Position numbers and translations under genes: made by a program. Source: Armatimonadota bacterium (GTDB lineage: Bacteria > Armatimonadota > Fimbriimonadia > Fimbriimonadales > Fimbriimonadaceae). Taken from it: a stretch of DNA of 64,000 nucleotides. The notes beneath the pieces were generated by a model that saw only the letters and a program-made list of their open reading frames with translations, searched no databases and had not been told where the DNA came from. The DNA lies in the NCBI GenBank assembly GCA_027451905.1, contig DAIDHV010000002.1:62001-126000 (forward strand), written 5' to 3'. Positions 25,669-34,178 of this stretch are shown here, in pieces; the stretch's first letter is position 1, and each line of letters starts with the position of its first letter.

Positions 25669-26889
25669 ATGACCACACCTCAGACTTTCATGCCTTCCAC
25701 CGAAACCGTGTTTGATCGCATTGGCGAGAACACGATGGTCATCAACATGGGTCCTCAGCACCCAAGCACCCACGGCGTTTTAAGGGTGATTTGCGAACTA
25801 GAGGGCGAGACCATTGTTCAGTGCAAGTGCCAAATCGGCTACCTCCATACAGGAATGGAGAAAGAAGCCGAATACCAGCAATACCTCAAGTGCGTTGTGA
25901 TGACGGACAGGATGGATTACTTGAACGCAAATGGCAATAATTTGGCTCATGCACTTGCTATAGAAAAGTTGCTTGAATGCGAAATCCCTAAACGAGCCCA
26001 ATATCTGAGGGTCATCCTTGCTGAACTTAGCCGAATTGCCTCTCATCTAGTTTGGCTTGGAACCCACGCCTTGGATTTGGGTGCCATGACTCCTTTTTTC
26101 TATGTTTGGCAGCAAAGGGAGCTTATTCTTGATCTTTTTGAAATGATGAGCGGCGTCCGGATGATGCCCTCCTGGATCGTACCGGGCGGACTGCGAGCCG
26201 ATATGCCAGACGGCTGGGCTCAAAAGCTGTATGGGTTTCTGGATCAGTTCTTACCCGAGCTCCAAACCGTCGAGGGGCTTTTGGTGGAGAATCCAATTTG
26301 GAAAGAACGAACCTATAATGTTGGCATCCTCAGTGCAAAGCAATCGAAGGATTTAGGCTGTTCGGGGCCAATTGCAAGGGCAAGCGGAGTGGAATTTGAC
26401 CTTCGGAAGAACTGCCCCTACAGTAGCTATGAGGATTTTGATTTTCTAATTCCGATTGGCTCCAAGGGAGACGTGTACGAACGGTTTTTGATCCGCATTG
26501 CGGAAATGAAGGAAAGCTGCAAGATTATTCGTCAAGCCATTGATGGGCTGCCGGAAGGAGCGGTGCGCACAAGTGACCGAAAAGTTGCGCCTCCTCCTCG
26601 TGAAGAATTGGATACCTCCATGGAGTCTTTGATCCATCACTTCAAGCTCTATACAGAAGGATTTAGGCCCCCAATCGGAGAAGCGTATGCCGCTGTAGAG
26701 GGCCCTAAGGGTGAATTGGGCTTTTATGTGGTTTCCGATGGGACTAACCGGCCCTACCGGTGGCACTGCCGGCCCAGCTGCCTCATGAATCTAAAATCCC
26801 TTGAGGTTTTAGCAGTTGGCAGACTTGTTGCAGACGTTGTTGCCATCATCGGCTCCATCGACATCGTGCTTGGGGAAATTGACCGCTAA
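25669..26889 (+). CDS. nuoD: NADH-quinone oxidoreductase subunit D
   Basis: 406 residues, full length for the 49-kDa/NuoD subunit of respiratory complex I. INMGPQHPSTHGVLRV (25-40) is the diagnostic N-terminal motif of the quinone-binding subunit. GYLHTGMEKEAE, ELSRIASHLVWLGT and a C-terminus IDIVLGEIDR are also as expected. It works in the peripheral arm, at the membrane junction where quinone is reduced. AAAGAGG lies 7 nt before the ATG and TAGACT further upstream could be the -10. nuoE follows with one base between stop and ATG, so the two are co-transcribed. The other nuo genes are not in this window. Confidence 0.97.
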   Translation: MTTPQTFMPSTETVFDRIGENTMVINMGPQHPSTHGVLRVICELEGETIVQCKCQIGYLHTGMEKEAEYQQYLKCVVMTDRMDYLNANGNNLAHALAIEKLLECEIPKRAQYLRVILAELSRIASHLVWLGTHALDLGAMTPFFYVWQQRELILDLFEMMSGVRMMPSWIVPGGLRADMPDGWAQKLYGFLDQFLPELQTVEGLLVENPIWKERTYNVGILSAKQSKDLGCSGPIARASGVEFDLRKNCPYSSYEDFDFLIPIGSKGDVYERFLIRIAEMKESCKIIRQAIDGLPEGAVRTSDRKVAPPPREELDTSMESLIHHFKLYTEGFRPPIGEAYAAVEGPKGELGFYVVSDGTNRPYRWHCRPSCLMNLKSLEVLAVGRLVADVVAIIGSIDIVLGEIDR

Positions 26890-26890
26890 A

Positions 26891-27505
26891 ATGAGTGACC
26901 TCATCGGGCTGCAAACCTTATCAGAAAAGCCAACAAGGCTGGATCAAAGCCAATTAAAGTTAAACTTTAGCGAGGCGGCCGTCTCTCAACTCGAGGAAAT
27001 AAAGAGCCATTATCCCTCCGAAAAGGCTGCCATCTTGCCTGCCCTTTGGATCGCCCAACGAGAGTACGGTGGATTCTTGTCTTCTGAGGCCATTGCCGAA
27101 GTTGCTCACCGCCTCCATCGAGCCTACGCGGAGGTGGAAGGAGTTGCTACCTTTTACTCGATGTATAACACAAGGCACAAGCCGGGAAAGCACAAACTTG
27201 AAGTTTGCACCTGTCTTTCTTGCCACGTAAACGGTGCCTACCGCATCTTAGACCTCATCGAAAAAAAGCTCGGCATTCGTCCAAACGAGACTACAGAAGA
27301 TGGTCTCTTTACATTGGAGGAAGTTGAATGCCTCAATGCATGCGATCGAGCAGTGGTCATGCAAGTTGGAGATAGCTACTACGGTCCATTGACAGAATCC
27401 TTGCTGGATACGATCATTGCTGATCTCAAATCTCGAACTGAATCAACCGTTATTCAAATGGCAGATGAGATTGTAAAGGTCCACCTGCCAGAATCTGCTG
27501 TGTAA
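26891..27505 (+). CDS. nuoE: NADH-quinone oxidoreductase subunit E (2Fe-2S)
   Basis: 204 residues with the thioredoxin-like ferredoxin fold of the 24-kDa subunit. The 2Fe-2S cysteines are C106 and C111 (VCTCLSCHVNG) and C147 and C151 (VECLNACDRA), the standard Cx4C...Cx3C set. The N-terminal helical region includes LPALWIAQREYGGFLS. The start at 26891 is chosen because an earlier in-frame start would lie inside nuoD. It hands electrons from the flavin site of complex I to the cluster chain. The C-terminal tail after residue 180 is longer than usual and acidic. The stop codon overlaps the -10 box of the next transcript. Confidence 0.95.
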   Translation: MSDLIGLQTLSEKPTRLDQSQLKLNFSEAAVSQLEEIKSHYPSEKAAILPALWIAQREYGGFLSSEAIAEVAHRLHRAYAEVEGVATFYSMYNTRHKPGKHKLEVCTCLSCHVNGAYRILDLIEKKLGIRPNETTEDGLFTLEEVECLNACDRAVVMQVGDSYYGPLTESLLDTIIADLKSRTESTVIQMADEIVKVHLPESAV

Positions 27506-27508
27506 ACT
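27503..27508 (+). promoter_or_regulatory. -10 box TAAACT overlapping the nuoE stop codon
   Basis: TAAACT contains the nuoE TAA stop and lies 7 nt before the ATG of the mini-ORF at 27516. It would give the GT-C gene its own near-leaderless transcript. Confidence 0.4.
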
Positions 27509-27515
27509 AAAGCCC

Positions 27516-27551
27516 ATGCCCAGTTCCTCTCCGTCGAGGCCAATTCCATGA
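27516..27551 (+). CDS. Possible 11-residue leader ORF overlapping the GT-C start (ATGA)
   Basis: ATG at 27516 encodes MPSSSPSRPIP and stops at TGA 27549-27551, which overlaps the ATG (27548) of the next gene. A -10 box lies 7 nt upstream, so the mini-ORF would be at the very 5' end of the mRNA. No ribosome-binding site precedes the large gene, so coupled translation is plausible. Expression is not shown. Confidence 0.4.
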   Translation: MPSSSPSRPIP

Positions 27552-29479
27552 TTGGGTTTCTGGCATCTGTGTTTTGCTGTCTCTGCGCTTGCGGGCTTGG
27601 ATTACTGGTTCTCAAGCGGTGGATTGGCCACTTGGATCCCGCCGCTCAGGTTGGCATTTCTGGCCTTGTTGGAATAACGGGCTTAGGCACCATCACCCTG
27701 TTTATTGGCATCGTTCCCGACGGTCTGCGGTGGGGCAAGTTCCCCATGATTGCGTTGGTGTTGCTTGGATTTTGGAGCTTGATGCGGCAAAAAGACATCC
27801 TAAAGGGCACCAAAGGGCCTCAAGGTTCGCAGCTGTTTTGGGCAGGTTTGATCGCCTTTGGGTCGCTCTTTTCTTTAGTAGGCGTTTTAACCCCGAGCGT
27901 CGCTACCGACTGGGATTCCATTGCTTACCATATGGCAGTTCCTAAGATATATGCGATTGCGGGATCAATTCATCGAATCGTTTATATCCATCACTCCAAT
28001 TTCCCTTCTGCCATAGAACTGCTTTTTACCTGGGGTATCTTGCCGTTTGGCCAATCCTGGGCAAAAACGATCCTTTGGATGAGCAGCCTTTACGGCACTA
28101 TTGCCCTCTACGGATTGGTTCGCCGCAAATACGGTCCCAAAGCGGCCTGGATTTCGGCAGCTTCGTTTTACACGGTTCCAACCGTGATATGGGAAAGCGG
28201 AACCGCTTATATCGATGTTGTTCATGGCCTACTAGGTGGCCTAGCCGTCCTCTTGTTTATGTCTGCTTTGGAAGACGGTGACCATGCCCTACCCAACACC
28301 ATTCTTGCCGGAGTTTTGCTGGGGTTTGCCTGTGGAACCAAGTACACCGGTCTTGTTACAGTTGCTCTTGCTCTTTTTGTGTTCGGGGTGGCCGCATTAG
28401 TCCTGAAAAGAAAATCTTGGCTTAAGCTTTGTGGGCTGGTGGCCCTGATTGCCTTTCTGGTTGGCGGATGCTGGTACATCAAAAATATCATCTTGCAAAA
28501 GAATCCGGTTTATCCTTTTGCCTATGAAACCTTTGGAGGAAAGAACTGGGATGAACGCCGTGCCCAGATTTACCACAAGGAGCAGCTATCTTTTGGGGTC
28601 GGAGTTTCCACTCACGGCAAACACTGGCAAGAACTGGGCCATGCGTTGTTCGGCCTTGCCTACCAGCCAGGAAGGTATGTCAACCCCATGCAAACCGAAG
28701 GCGGCGGGTATCCGAATGGTGCGCTTGGCATTGGTCTTTTTGCAGGAATCCTATTTTGGTGCTTTATACGGAAGCCTCAAAAGCTTGAATCCGGCCTTCT
28801 TGGGTTTTGTGGAGTGACATGCCTTATGTGGTTTGGTTTAAGTCAGCAAAGCCGATACTTAACGGACCTGCTTCCCATTGGTGCATTTTTAGTGGGAGAA
28901 GCCGCCGTTTCCGGTCGTCTCGGCAACTTTGTTGTGACCTTGTTGGGCCTACAGGGGCTTTATTCCCTAGGGATGGAAAAGCTAACCGTTGTCGATCCTG
29001 GTCTGCCGGTGGTCTTGGGAAAAGAATCTAGAAAAACCTATTTAGAGACGGACTTGCCCTACTATCAGGCAGTGGAAGATATGAACGCGCAGCCAGACAA
29101 ACCCCGAGTTGCCCTATACGATCAGGTTTTTGGCTATTACCTGAACATTCCATACTTTTGGGCCAATCCTCCACACTGCACCGTGATTCCCTACGATTCC
29201 ATGAAGTCGCCTCAGGATTATGTGGCGGGACTTGAGAAGCAAGGGATTTCCTTGATTTATGTGCAATATGTTGATCCCAAGCATGATCGGGACTTTGCGG
29301 ACGCCCTTGGAATTACAGGTTCACCTCACCCGTTACCAGCCGATCTAAGCACAAAATGGAGCGAAGACTGGGTTCAAAAATGGAAGCCCTTGCTAGTTGG
29401 ATCCGTTCTGGACCATTCTGTAGTTCCCATAAAGTTCTACCGCTTTGGCGCCCTCTTCCAAATTCAGACCTCCCAATAA
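27548..29479 (+). CDS. Polytopic GT-C-type glycosyltransferase (GT39/ArnT-like)
   Basis: 643 residues with about 11-12 transmembrane segments in the first 450 residues and a soluble C-terminal part. The first large loop after two or three segments has TPSVATDWDSIAYHMAVPKI, matching the loop Asp-containing motif of polyprenol-phosphate-sugar transferases. IHHSNFPSAIELLFTWGIL and CGTKYTGL are also in that style. It probably transfers a sugar from a lipid carrier to an acceptor on the outer side of the inner membrane. There is no close ribosome-binding site; the ATG overlaps the stop of the mini-ORF at 27516. An ordinary family assignment beyond GT-C is not secure. Confidence 0.75.
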   Translation: MIGFLASVFCCLCACGLGLLVLKRWIGHLDPAAQVGISGLVGITGLGTITLFIGIVPDGLRWGKFPMIALVLLGFWSLMRQKDILKGTKGPQGSQLFWAGLIAFGSLFSLVGVLTPSVATDWDSIAYHMAVPKIYAIAGSIHRIVYIHHSNFPSAIELLFTWGILPFGQSWAKTILWMSSLYGTIALYGLVRRKYGPKAAWISAASFYTVPTVIWESGTAYIDVVHGLLGGLAVLLFMSALEDGDHALPNTILAGVLLGFACGTKYTGLVTVALALFVFGVAALVLKRKSWLKLCGLVALIAFLVGGCWYIKNIILQKNPVYPFAYETFGGKNWDERRAQIYHKEQLSFGVGVSTHGKHWQELGHALFGLAYQPGRYVNPMQTEGGGYPNGALGIGLFAGILFWCFIRKPQKLESGLLGFCGVTCLMWFGLSQQSRYLTDLLPIGAFLVGEAAVSGRLGNFVVTLLGLQGLYSLGMEKLTVVDPGLPVVLGKESRKTYLETDLPYYQAVEDMNAQPDKPRVALYDQVFGYYLNIPYFWANPPHCTVIPYDSMKSPQDYVAGLEKQGISLIYVQYVDPKHDRDFADALGITGSPHPLPADLSTKWSEDWVQKWKPLLVGSVLDHSVVPIKFYRFGALFQIQTSQ

Positions 29480-29635
29480 AAAAGGGCCAGGCTAATTATC
29501 TGCAGGGGGTATAAGGTGCCCAAAAATGTACTGAGCCCACAAAAAGTGGATACCGGAAAAAAAATTCGCTAATTTCTGTTCTCAATGCAACTTCAGAACC
29601 ATTTTCTGAATTGCGGCATTTAGGAATTGGCAAAG

Positions 29636-29659
29636 ATGCCAATCCGGGACACATCATGA
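29636..29659 (+). CDS. Possible 7-residue leader ORF overlapping the ferritin-like gene start (ATGA)
   Basis: ATG CCA ATC CGG GAC ACA TCA TGA encodes MPIRDTS. Its stop overlaps the ATG at 29656. AGGA lies about 10 nt upstream of the mini-ORF, while the main gene has no ribosome-binding site of its own. Confidence 0.35.
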   Translation: MPIRDTS

Positions 29660-30414
29660 CAGAGGAACTTATTCAAGCCGATTTTGATCGGCGTCAACTG
29701 CTGAAAGCAGCCGGCATATCCGTTGGATCTTTGGCACTGGGCGGCATCCTAGCGGGGTGCGGTGGCAGTGGTACAAGCTCTTTAAGCTCCAATATGGACT
29801 CAACCATTCTTGGAGCCGCAAAAATTGCGGAAGCCTTAGCAACAACAATGTACACGGGGATCATAAACGGCCCTATTTACACCAGTCTTGCTGGCAATGC
29901 ACCGGATCAGAATTATCTGACCGCGGCACGAGACGAAGAAATGTACCACTATAACCTGCTGAAGTCGAACACCGGCAACACCGATGCGCAAACAACCTAC
30001 CACTTCCCTACCGGAATGTTTACAAACCCGACAACGACAATGAACACCTTGGTGACCTTGGAAGAGGCATTTATTGCTGCTTACATGATCGGAGTTTCAA
30101 CTTTCTCAACAAGTGCACTTAAGGTTTTAGCCGCCCAGATTATGGGGGTGGAGGCCGAGCATAGGGTTTTGGCAAGAATTATTGCCAATGACCTTGGGCT
30201 ATCCACCACAACCGGTCTTTCTGGAAGCCCAGAAAGCGTGACTCCATCGAACAACTCAATCTACGAGAGCACCTTTGGGTTGAGTCAGATTAGCCAGGTT
30301 GTCACCGCGTTGACTCCGTTCCTGAGCCAATCGAGCACGAATTCGGTAGCAGCTACGTTTAATCCCGCATACGTTCCCACAACTCAAAACCTATACGGAA
30401 ACCCTCCCTCTTAA
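29656..30414 (+). CDS. Exported ferritin-like domain protein (Tat signal plus lipobox)
   Basis: 252 residues. The N-terminus has a twin-arginine motif (DRRQLLKAAG) and then LGGILAGC, a lipobox whose Cys would be lipidated, so this looks like a Tat-exported lipoprotein. From about residue 50 a four-helix ferritin-like (Ferritin_2 type) region follows, with ARDEEMYHYNLLKS, TLVTLEEAFIAAYMIG and AQIMGVEAEHRVLARIIAND. These place Glu and His residues where a di-iron site would be. The C-terminus is Ser/Thr/Asn-rich. Function of such exported ferritin-like proteins is largely unknown. The preceding 176-nt gap shows only a possible leader ORF and no clear promoter. Confidence 0.82.
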   Translation: MTEELIQADFDRRQLLKAAGISVGSLALGGILAGCGGSGTSSLSSNMDSTILGAAKIAEALATTMYTGIINGPIYTSLAGNAPDQNYLTAARDEEMYHYNLLKSNTGNTDAQTTYHFPTGMFTNPTTTMNTLVTLEEAFIAAYMIGVSTFSTSALKVLAAQIMGVEAEHRVLARIIANDLGLSTTTGLSGSPESVTPSNNSIYESTFGLSQISQVVTALTPFLSQSSTNSVAATFNPAYVPTTQNLYGNPPS

Positions 30415-30437
30415 ATAGAATTTAAGTTGGCGGTTTA

Positions 30438-30470
30438 AAGGTTGGGGGCAAATGCCCCCAACCTTCTTAT
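30438..30470 (+). terminator. Hairpin terminator between convergent genes
   Basis: A perfect 13-bp stem AAGGTTGGGGGCA / TGCCCCCAACCTT (30438-30450 and 30453-30465) is followed by CTTAT. It ends the ferritin-like gene and could also serve the minus-strand gene ending at 30521. Confidence 0.75.
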
Positions 30471-30520
30471 CGGAAAAAGCCATTATGTGGGTCGACAAAT
30501 GCGATAAACCGCTACATATC

Positions 30521-31396
30521 CTAAGGTTTCTTCTTCCCGGTATTTGGCTTGATGCCAAGCTTCTTTTCATTCTCAACATTGGCTTCCATTGATTGATAGC
30601 TATACAAATACCAATTGACGTTCCGCAGATCAGTTCCCGATAAACGCATAGAAGCCGCAGTTAATGTGGCAACGGCCGCCTTGAAGTTCAGCATCAGGCC
30701 CTCTGCGCGGGCCTCTTGAATGATGCAAAACACATTGTCGGGGGCGAATTTTACAGCAAAGGCATCGTACTGAGCTTCAAGGGCATAGTCCCAATGGATG
30801 CTTCCGAAACGATCAATACCTAGGTAGCAAAGAGCGGTGACGCCGTTCTTGGTTGTTGGCTTAGGTGCCGACATGCCATTGTTAGGGTTGCCAACAAGTG
30901 CATCATAATGACCCACTTCCTTTTTGGCTCCAGCTAAATTGCCGTGTTTGAGATCAATCAAACCCTGCAGAGCATGGTCGACCCCATAGACATCGGTCCA
31001 CAGGGTCTTCCGCTTTATCCACTTGAATACCTTCAGAGCTTCTTCAACGTGACCGAGCCTGAGGGCTGCACTTGCGAAGACGTTTCCAAAATCACTCCAA
31101 TTGGCTTGGGATGTAGAACAAATTGGGTTTTGGTTCCGATATTCCTCATAGTATTCTCTGCCAAGCAGATACACATCCATGATTTTTCCCTTCTTGTAAC
31201 GATCTGTAAGGTCTAATGTCCGGGAAAGTTGATTGTCAACTTCCCTCTTTTCCGCAGGGGTGAAAGGACCGACATAGGTAACTCCATATCTGCTAAACGG
31301 ATCAAAGACTTTGTGATGTCCAGCAGATGGCGGATTTTGATGAGTTTTTGATTGGGCTTGCGCCAGCGCAAGAGCTACGAAAATGAAAAGTGACAT
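30521..31396 (-). CDS. Exported TPR-like protein of unknown function (paralog 1)
   Basis: 291 residues with a short signal peptide (MSLFIFVALALAQAQ). The rest is helical with alternating small residues, as in tetratricopeptide proteins (FASAALRLGHVEEALKVFKW, HALQGLIDLKHGNLAGAKKE, YALEAQYDAFAVKFAPDN). No catalytic motif is seen. It ends in a Lys/Pro tail (GIKPNTGKKKP). A second copy lies at 32404-33285, clearly homologous across its length; the C-terminal 80 residues are the least similar. AAAGGA about 12 nt before the ATG is a weak ribosome-binding site. It follows 31418-32236 by 21 nt and is probably co-transcribed with it. Confidence 0.7.
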   Translation of the reverse strand: MSLFIFVALALAQAQSKTHQNPPSAGHHKVFDPFSRYGVTYVGPFTPAEKREVDNQLSRTLDLTDRYKKGKIMDVYLLGREYYEEYRNQNPICSTSQANWSDFGNVFASAALRLGHVEEALKVFKWIKRKTLWTDVYGVDHALQGLIDLKHGNLAGAKKEVGHYDALVGNPNNGMSAPKPTTKNGVTALCYLGIDRFGSIHWDYALEAQYDAFAVKFAPDNVFCIIQEARAEGLMLNFKAAVATLTAASMRLSGTDLRNVNWYLYSYQSMEANVENEKKLGIKPNTGKKKP

Positions 31397-31417
31397 GATT
31401 TTTGATTCCTTTTGTAT

Positions 31418-32236
31418 TTAACTTCCTGTATTAGAATTGACGAGGGTCCAAGTTGGATGAAAACAAGTTGGAAGGGATCCGTTGCCTTGGACAGAACCAG
31501 AACTCAATGCCCACGCACTGTTCGTGTAGGTTGCGGTTCCACCCCAACTCCAGCTAACGTAGGCGATGGGCACATCGCAGACATTAGGACCAGGAGGGCG
31601 GTACATAAGATACATTCTTGCGCTGTCACTAACGGTAGCTCCTGTTTCCGGCGACCCATTGTTGACTCGCGTGAGAGTGACCCATGGCTCATCTTGAGCG
31701 TTGATGGTTTGCCCGTTGGCAGCAAAAGTCCCTGGTGGATCAAACGGGTAGGGGTAGTCATTGTCGAGACCCCACTGATTGTTATCAGGCGGTAAATACT
31801 GAGAGCCATTCTGGAATGTTTCAATGCGGCTGGGGTCGATGAGCTGAGCGAAAAAGAAGACTCCGCCACCACCATATTGGCTCGGAGTGGTTACAGAACT
31901 GGGAAATGCAATTCCGCATGTGTGATCACCAGCATAGCCAATCGTGAAACCATAGAGGGCAAGCTCGGTTGGATTTCCCGCTGGCAGTAACTGGGCACTA
32001 CCGGTTACGCTACTCATCTTGTTATTGGGAGGGTCAAGCATCACCTGGGAGGCGAGAGGAATGGTGAGAACCTGCCCCCCTGCCGTCACAGATGCGGTGC
32101 ACTGAACCGTTTCCTTTGTGCTGGCCCCGCTCGTCGAGCCTGCAAAATAGAACCCGGTTTGGGAAGTATTGGATGGCACCCATGGAAGGACATATGACCT
32201 GTCCCCAAGAGTTGACCCACTTGTAATATCAGACAC
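31418..32236 (-). CDS. Unrecognised protein, probably missing its N-terminus (start supplied by an IS end)
   Basis: 272 residues starting at a GTG. The body is Gly/Ser/Asn-rich and beta-like (GQYLPPDNNQWGLDNDYPYP style) with a C-terminus MYLMYRPPGPNVCDVPIAYV then SWSWGGTAT. There is no signal peptide, although its partner protein is exported. Its GTG lies inside the end of an IS fragment (32229-32400), just after AAAGGAGGTTC, a near-perfect ribosome-binding site. In frame, a TAA stop lies 9 nt upstream. I infer that the 5' end was replaced by the IS. A homologous C-terminal fragment lies at 33307-33530. The function is unknown. Confidence 0.6.
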   Translation of the reverse strand: MSDITSGSTLGDRSYVLPWVPSNTSQTGFYFAGSTSGASTKETVQCTASVTAGGQVLTIPLASQVMLDPPNNKMSSVTGSAQLLPAGNPTELALYGFTIGYAGDHTCGIAFPSSVTTPSQYGGGGVFFFAQLIDPSRIETFQNGSQYLPPDNNQWGLDNDYPYPFDPPGTFAANGQTINAQDEPWVTLTRVNNGSPETGATVSDSARMYLMYRPPGPNVCDVPIAYVSWSWGGTATYTNSAWALSSGSVQGNGSLPTCFHPTWTLVNSNTGS

Positions 32237-32400
32237 GAACCTCCTTTAGTGTAGTCATTGTTGGGTTATAGGGAAGAAGGGAGGACGAAGTCCGACCGGA
32301 TTCCCTATAACCCACGGCGAACTTGGATGGCGGTATGTTGCCTAAAGCCGAATGGGGGCGAAGATTGTTGTAAGAGTCAATCGCTTCACTGGGTTGCGCC
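32229..32400 (-). mobile_element. 3' remnant of an IS3/IS481-type transposase gene
   Basis: Minus-strand frame reading SEAIDSYNNLRPHSALGNIP then PSKFA. YNNLRPHSALG is the well-known end of the rve (DDE) domain in IS3-like OrfB proteins. Only the last 50 or so codons remain, ending at TGA 32229-32231, and the left limit is the stop of the paralog gene at 32404. The remnant splits the two copies of the duplicated unit and contains a 13-bp inverted repeat. Confidence 0.78.
32263..32313. repeat. 13-bp perfect inverted repeat within the IS remnant
   Basis: GGGTTATAGGGAA (32263-32275) and TTCCCTATAACCC (32301-32313) with a 25-nt spacer that itself contains GGAC-GAA-GTCC. It lies inside the transposase reading frame. 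It may be an IS end structure or a terminator-like hairpin. Confidence 0.8.
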
Positions 32401-32403
32401 AAT

Positions 32404-33285
32404 CTATGGCTTGCCCTTTCCTCCATTCGGCTTAATGCCCAGCTTCTTCTGGCGCTCCGCAAGCACTTCTGCCTGGGAGGCCCCGTACCTCACGTCAGTA
32501 AGTAGCCACTGACCCTTGCCAGAAGTTACCCTGATGCCTTTAGACATGGCAGTAACCGCCTCTTTGTACTTGTGATCAAGACACAGTGAATTTCCAAGTT
32601 GAAAGTAGCAAAATGCATTCTTTGGTGCATATTTCACGGCAAGGGCATCGTACTGAGCTTCAAGGGCAAAGTCCCAATGGATGCTTGCATAGCGATCAAT
32701 ACCTAGGTAGCAAAGAGCAGTGACGCCATCTCTTGTTGTTGGCTTTGGTGCGGGCATACCGACGTTAGGATTTCCTACAAATTCTTCATAATGGGCCACT
32801 TCCTTTTTGGCACCAGCTATGTCACCGTGTTTGAGATCAATTAACCCCTGCAACGCATGGCTTAAACCGTCGTCATCAAACCCCCGAAGTGGTTGCCTCT
32901 TGAGCCATGCGAGAACACCAATCGGCTCTTCTGTATGACCGAGCCGGAGTGCAGCTTGGGAATATATCTCGCCAAAATTGTCCCAGTTTATTACAGAGGT
33001 AGAACAAATTGGCTTTTGCTTCCGATATTCCTCATAGTATTCACGGCCAAGCAGATACACATCCATGATTTTCCCCTCCTTGTACCGCTCTTTTAGGTCT
33101 GCCGTCCTCGCAAGTTGCATATCCACATCCTTAGTTTCTGCCGGTGTAAATAGACCTACATAGGAAATTCCGTACTTGCTATTTGCTGGAAAAGGCTTCC
33201 AATTCTGGCCCAAATTCGCCGGTTGCTTCTGAGTTTTTGATTGGGTCTGCGCTAACGCAAACGCTACGAATATGAAAAGTGACAT
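32404..33285 (-). CDS. Exported TPR-like protein of unknown function (paralog 2)
   Basis: 293 residues, paralogous to 30521-31396. The signal peptide MSLFIFVAFALAQTQ is nearly the same, and shared blocks include KGKIMDVYLLGREYYEEYR, LQGLIDLKHGDIAGAKKEV and GVTALCYLGIDRYASIHWD. The C-terminal third differs (MSKGIRVTSGKGQWLLTDVR). The upstream sequence with AAAGGAATC before ATG is shared with paralog 1, so the duplication included the promoter-proximal region. It follows a fragment of the partner gene by 21 nt, the same spacing as in the other unit. Confidence 0.7.
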   Translation of the reverse strand: MSLFIFVAFALAQTQSKTQKQPANLGQNWKPFPANSKYGISYVGLFTPAETKDVDMQLARTADLKERYKEGKIMDVYLLGREYYEEYRKQKPICSTSVINWDNFGEIYSQAALRLGHTEEPIGVLAWLKRQPLRGFDDDGLSHALQGLIDLKHGDIAGAKKEVAHYEEFVGNPNVGMPAPKPTTRDGVTALCYLGIDRYASIHWDFALEAQYDALAVKYAPKNAFCYFQLGNSLCLDHKYKEAVTAMSKGIRVTSGKGQWLLTDVRYGASQAEVLAERQKKLGIKPNGGKGKP

Positions 33286-33306
33286 GATTTTTGATTCCTT
33301 TTGTAT

Positions 33307-33530
33307 TTAACTTCCTGTATTAGAATTGACGAGGGTCCAAGTTGGATGAAAACAAGTTTTGGTAGGGCCATTGCCTTGGACAGAGGCTGAACTCAATTCC
33401 CATGACGAAGCACTGCTCAGGTAACTAGCCGTCCCGCCCCAACTCCAGTTGACGTAGGCGATGGGCACATCACACACATTATTACCTGGCGGCCGGTACA
33501 TAAGATACATTCTTGCGCAGTCACTAACGG
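33307..33530 (-). pseudogene. C-terminal fragment of the paralog of 31418-32236
   Basis: The frame reads VSDCARMYLMYRPPGNNVCD, then VPIAYVNWSWGGTAS, and ends TCFHPTWTLVNSNTGS, nearly the same as the end of 31418-32236. Upstream of about 33530 the frame continues but similarity stops, so only the last 75 or so codons survive. Confidence 0.72.
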
Positions 33531-34178
33531 AGACCACGCATGAAAAAAGCCTGAACTGCATTCCAATTGCCCACGGCAACAGCCCTCTTAAGGGTGAGTC
33601 GCCGAACCGAACCAGAAATAACCTAAACGAAGAGCAATCTGTGATCCGACCCAACTTCACATTAGACGAACATTACCCAGAGAATTATACATATACCGAT
33701 GGATTTTGCACAATAAACTTCCTTAGAATTCAAGAATCGCAATGCGCTGCGCTCGGTGGCTCAATTGGTCATCACGTCAAAAGTATTTCTCTACTGCAAA
33801 GCATCGCACACTGTCATCTATCGCAAGGCGGACCTTATTCAGCTTGCAACCATTAGCTCAACCCATTGATATTTCTTTCAGCCATTTCTACCACCATTGT
33901 ATTTTGCGAATGACAGCGGATTGCATGCCTCAAAATTCTTAACTGACCTTCATTAGGATGTAGAGGAATGTTTCCTAGGCTTCCGGCTACTTTTGGCTGC
34001 GGGATTTTTAGTTTGTTGATGAGAAGAATCCAACTTCATTGTCAGAAATCCGGTTGATGGCTAAAACAGTTGGGAATAGGTGCCTTTTCCGTTTTCTTCA
34101 AAAAAGCACCAGCCTCTGGATAGAACTTCCCTGGTTTTACGTACGTCTTACAAAGAATCCTTTTTCATTCAATGCATT
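33531..34178. other. 648-nt stretch without a recognisable gene
   Basis: Open frames here (for example 33461-33856 plus) have no recognisable motif, and several overlap the fragment of the duplicated gene. The sequence probably holds debris from the duplication, plus the upstream region of the prepilin-like gene, where I see no clear -10 or ribosome-binding site. Confidence 0.5.

Noticed and set aside
33461-33856. 131-codon plus-strand gene
   Set aside because: It overlaps the fragment of the duplicated gene on the other strand and has no recognisable domain, promoter or ribosome-binding site.
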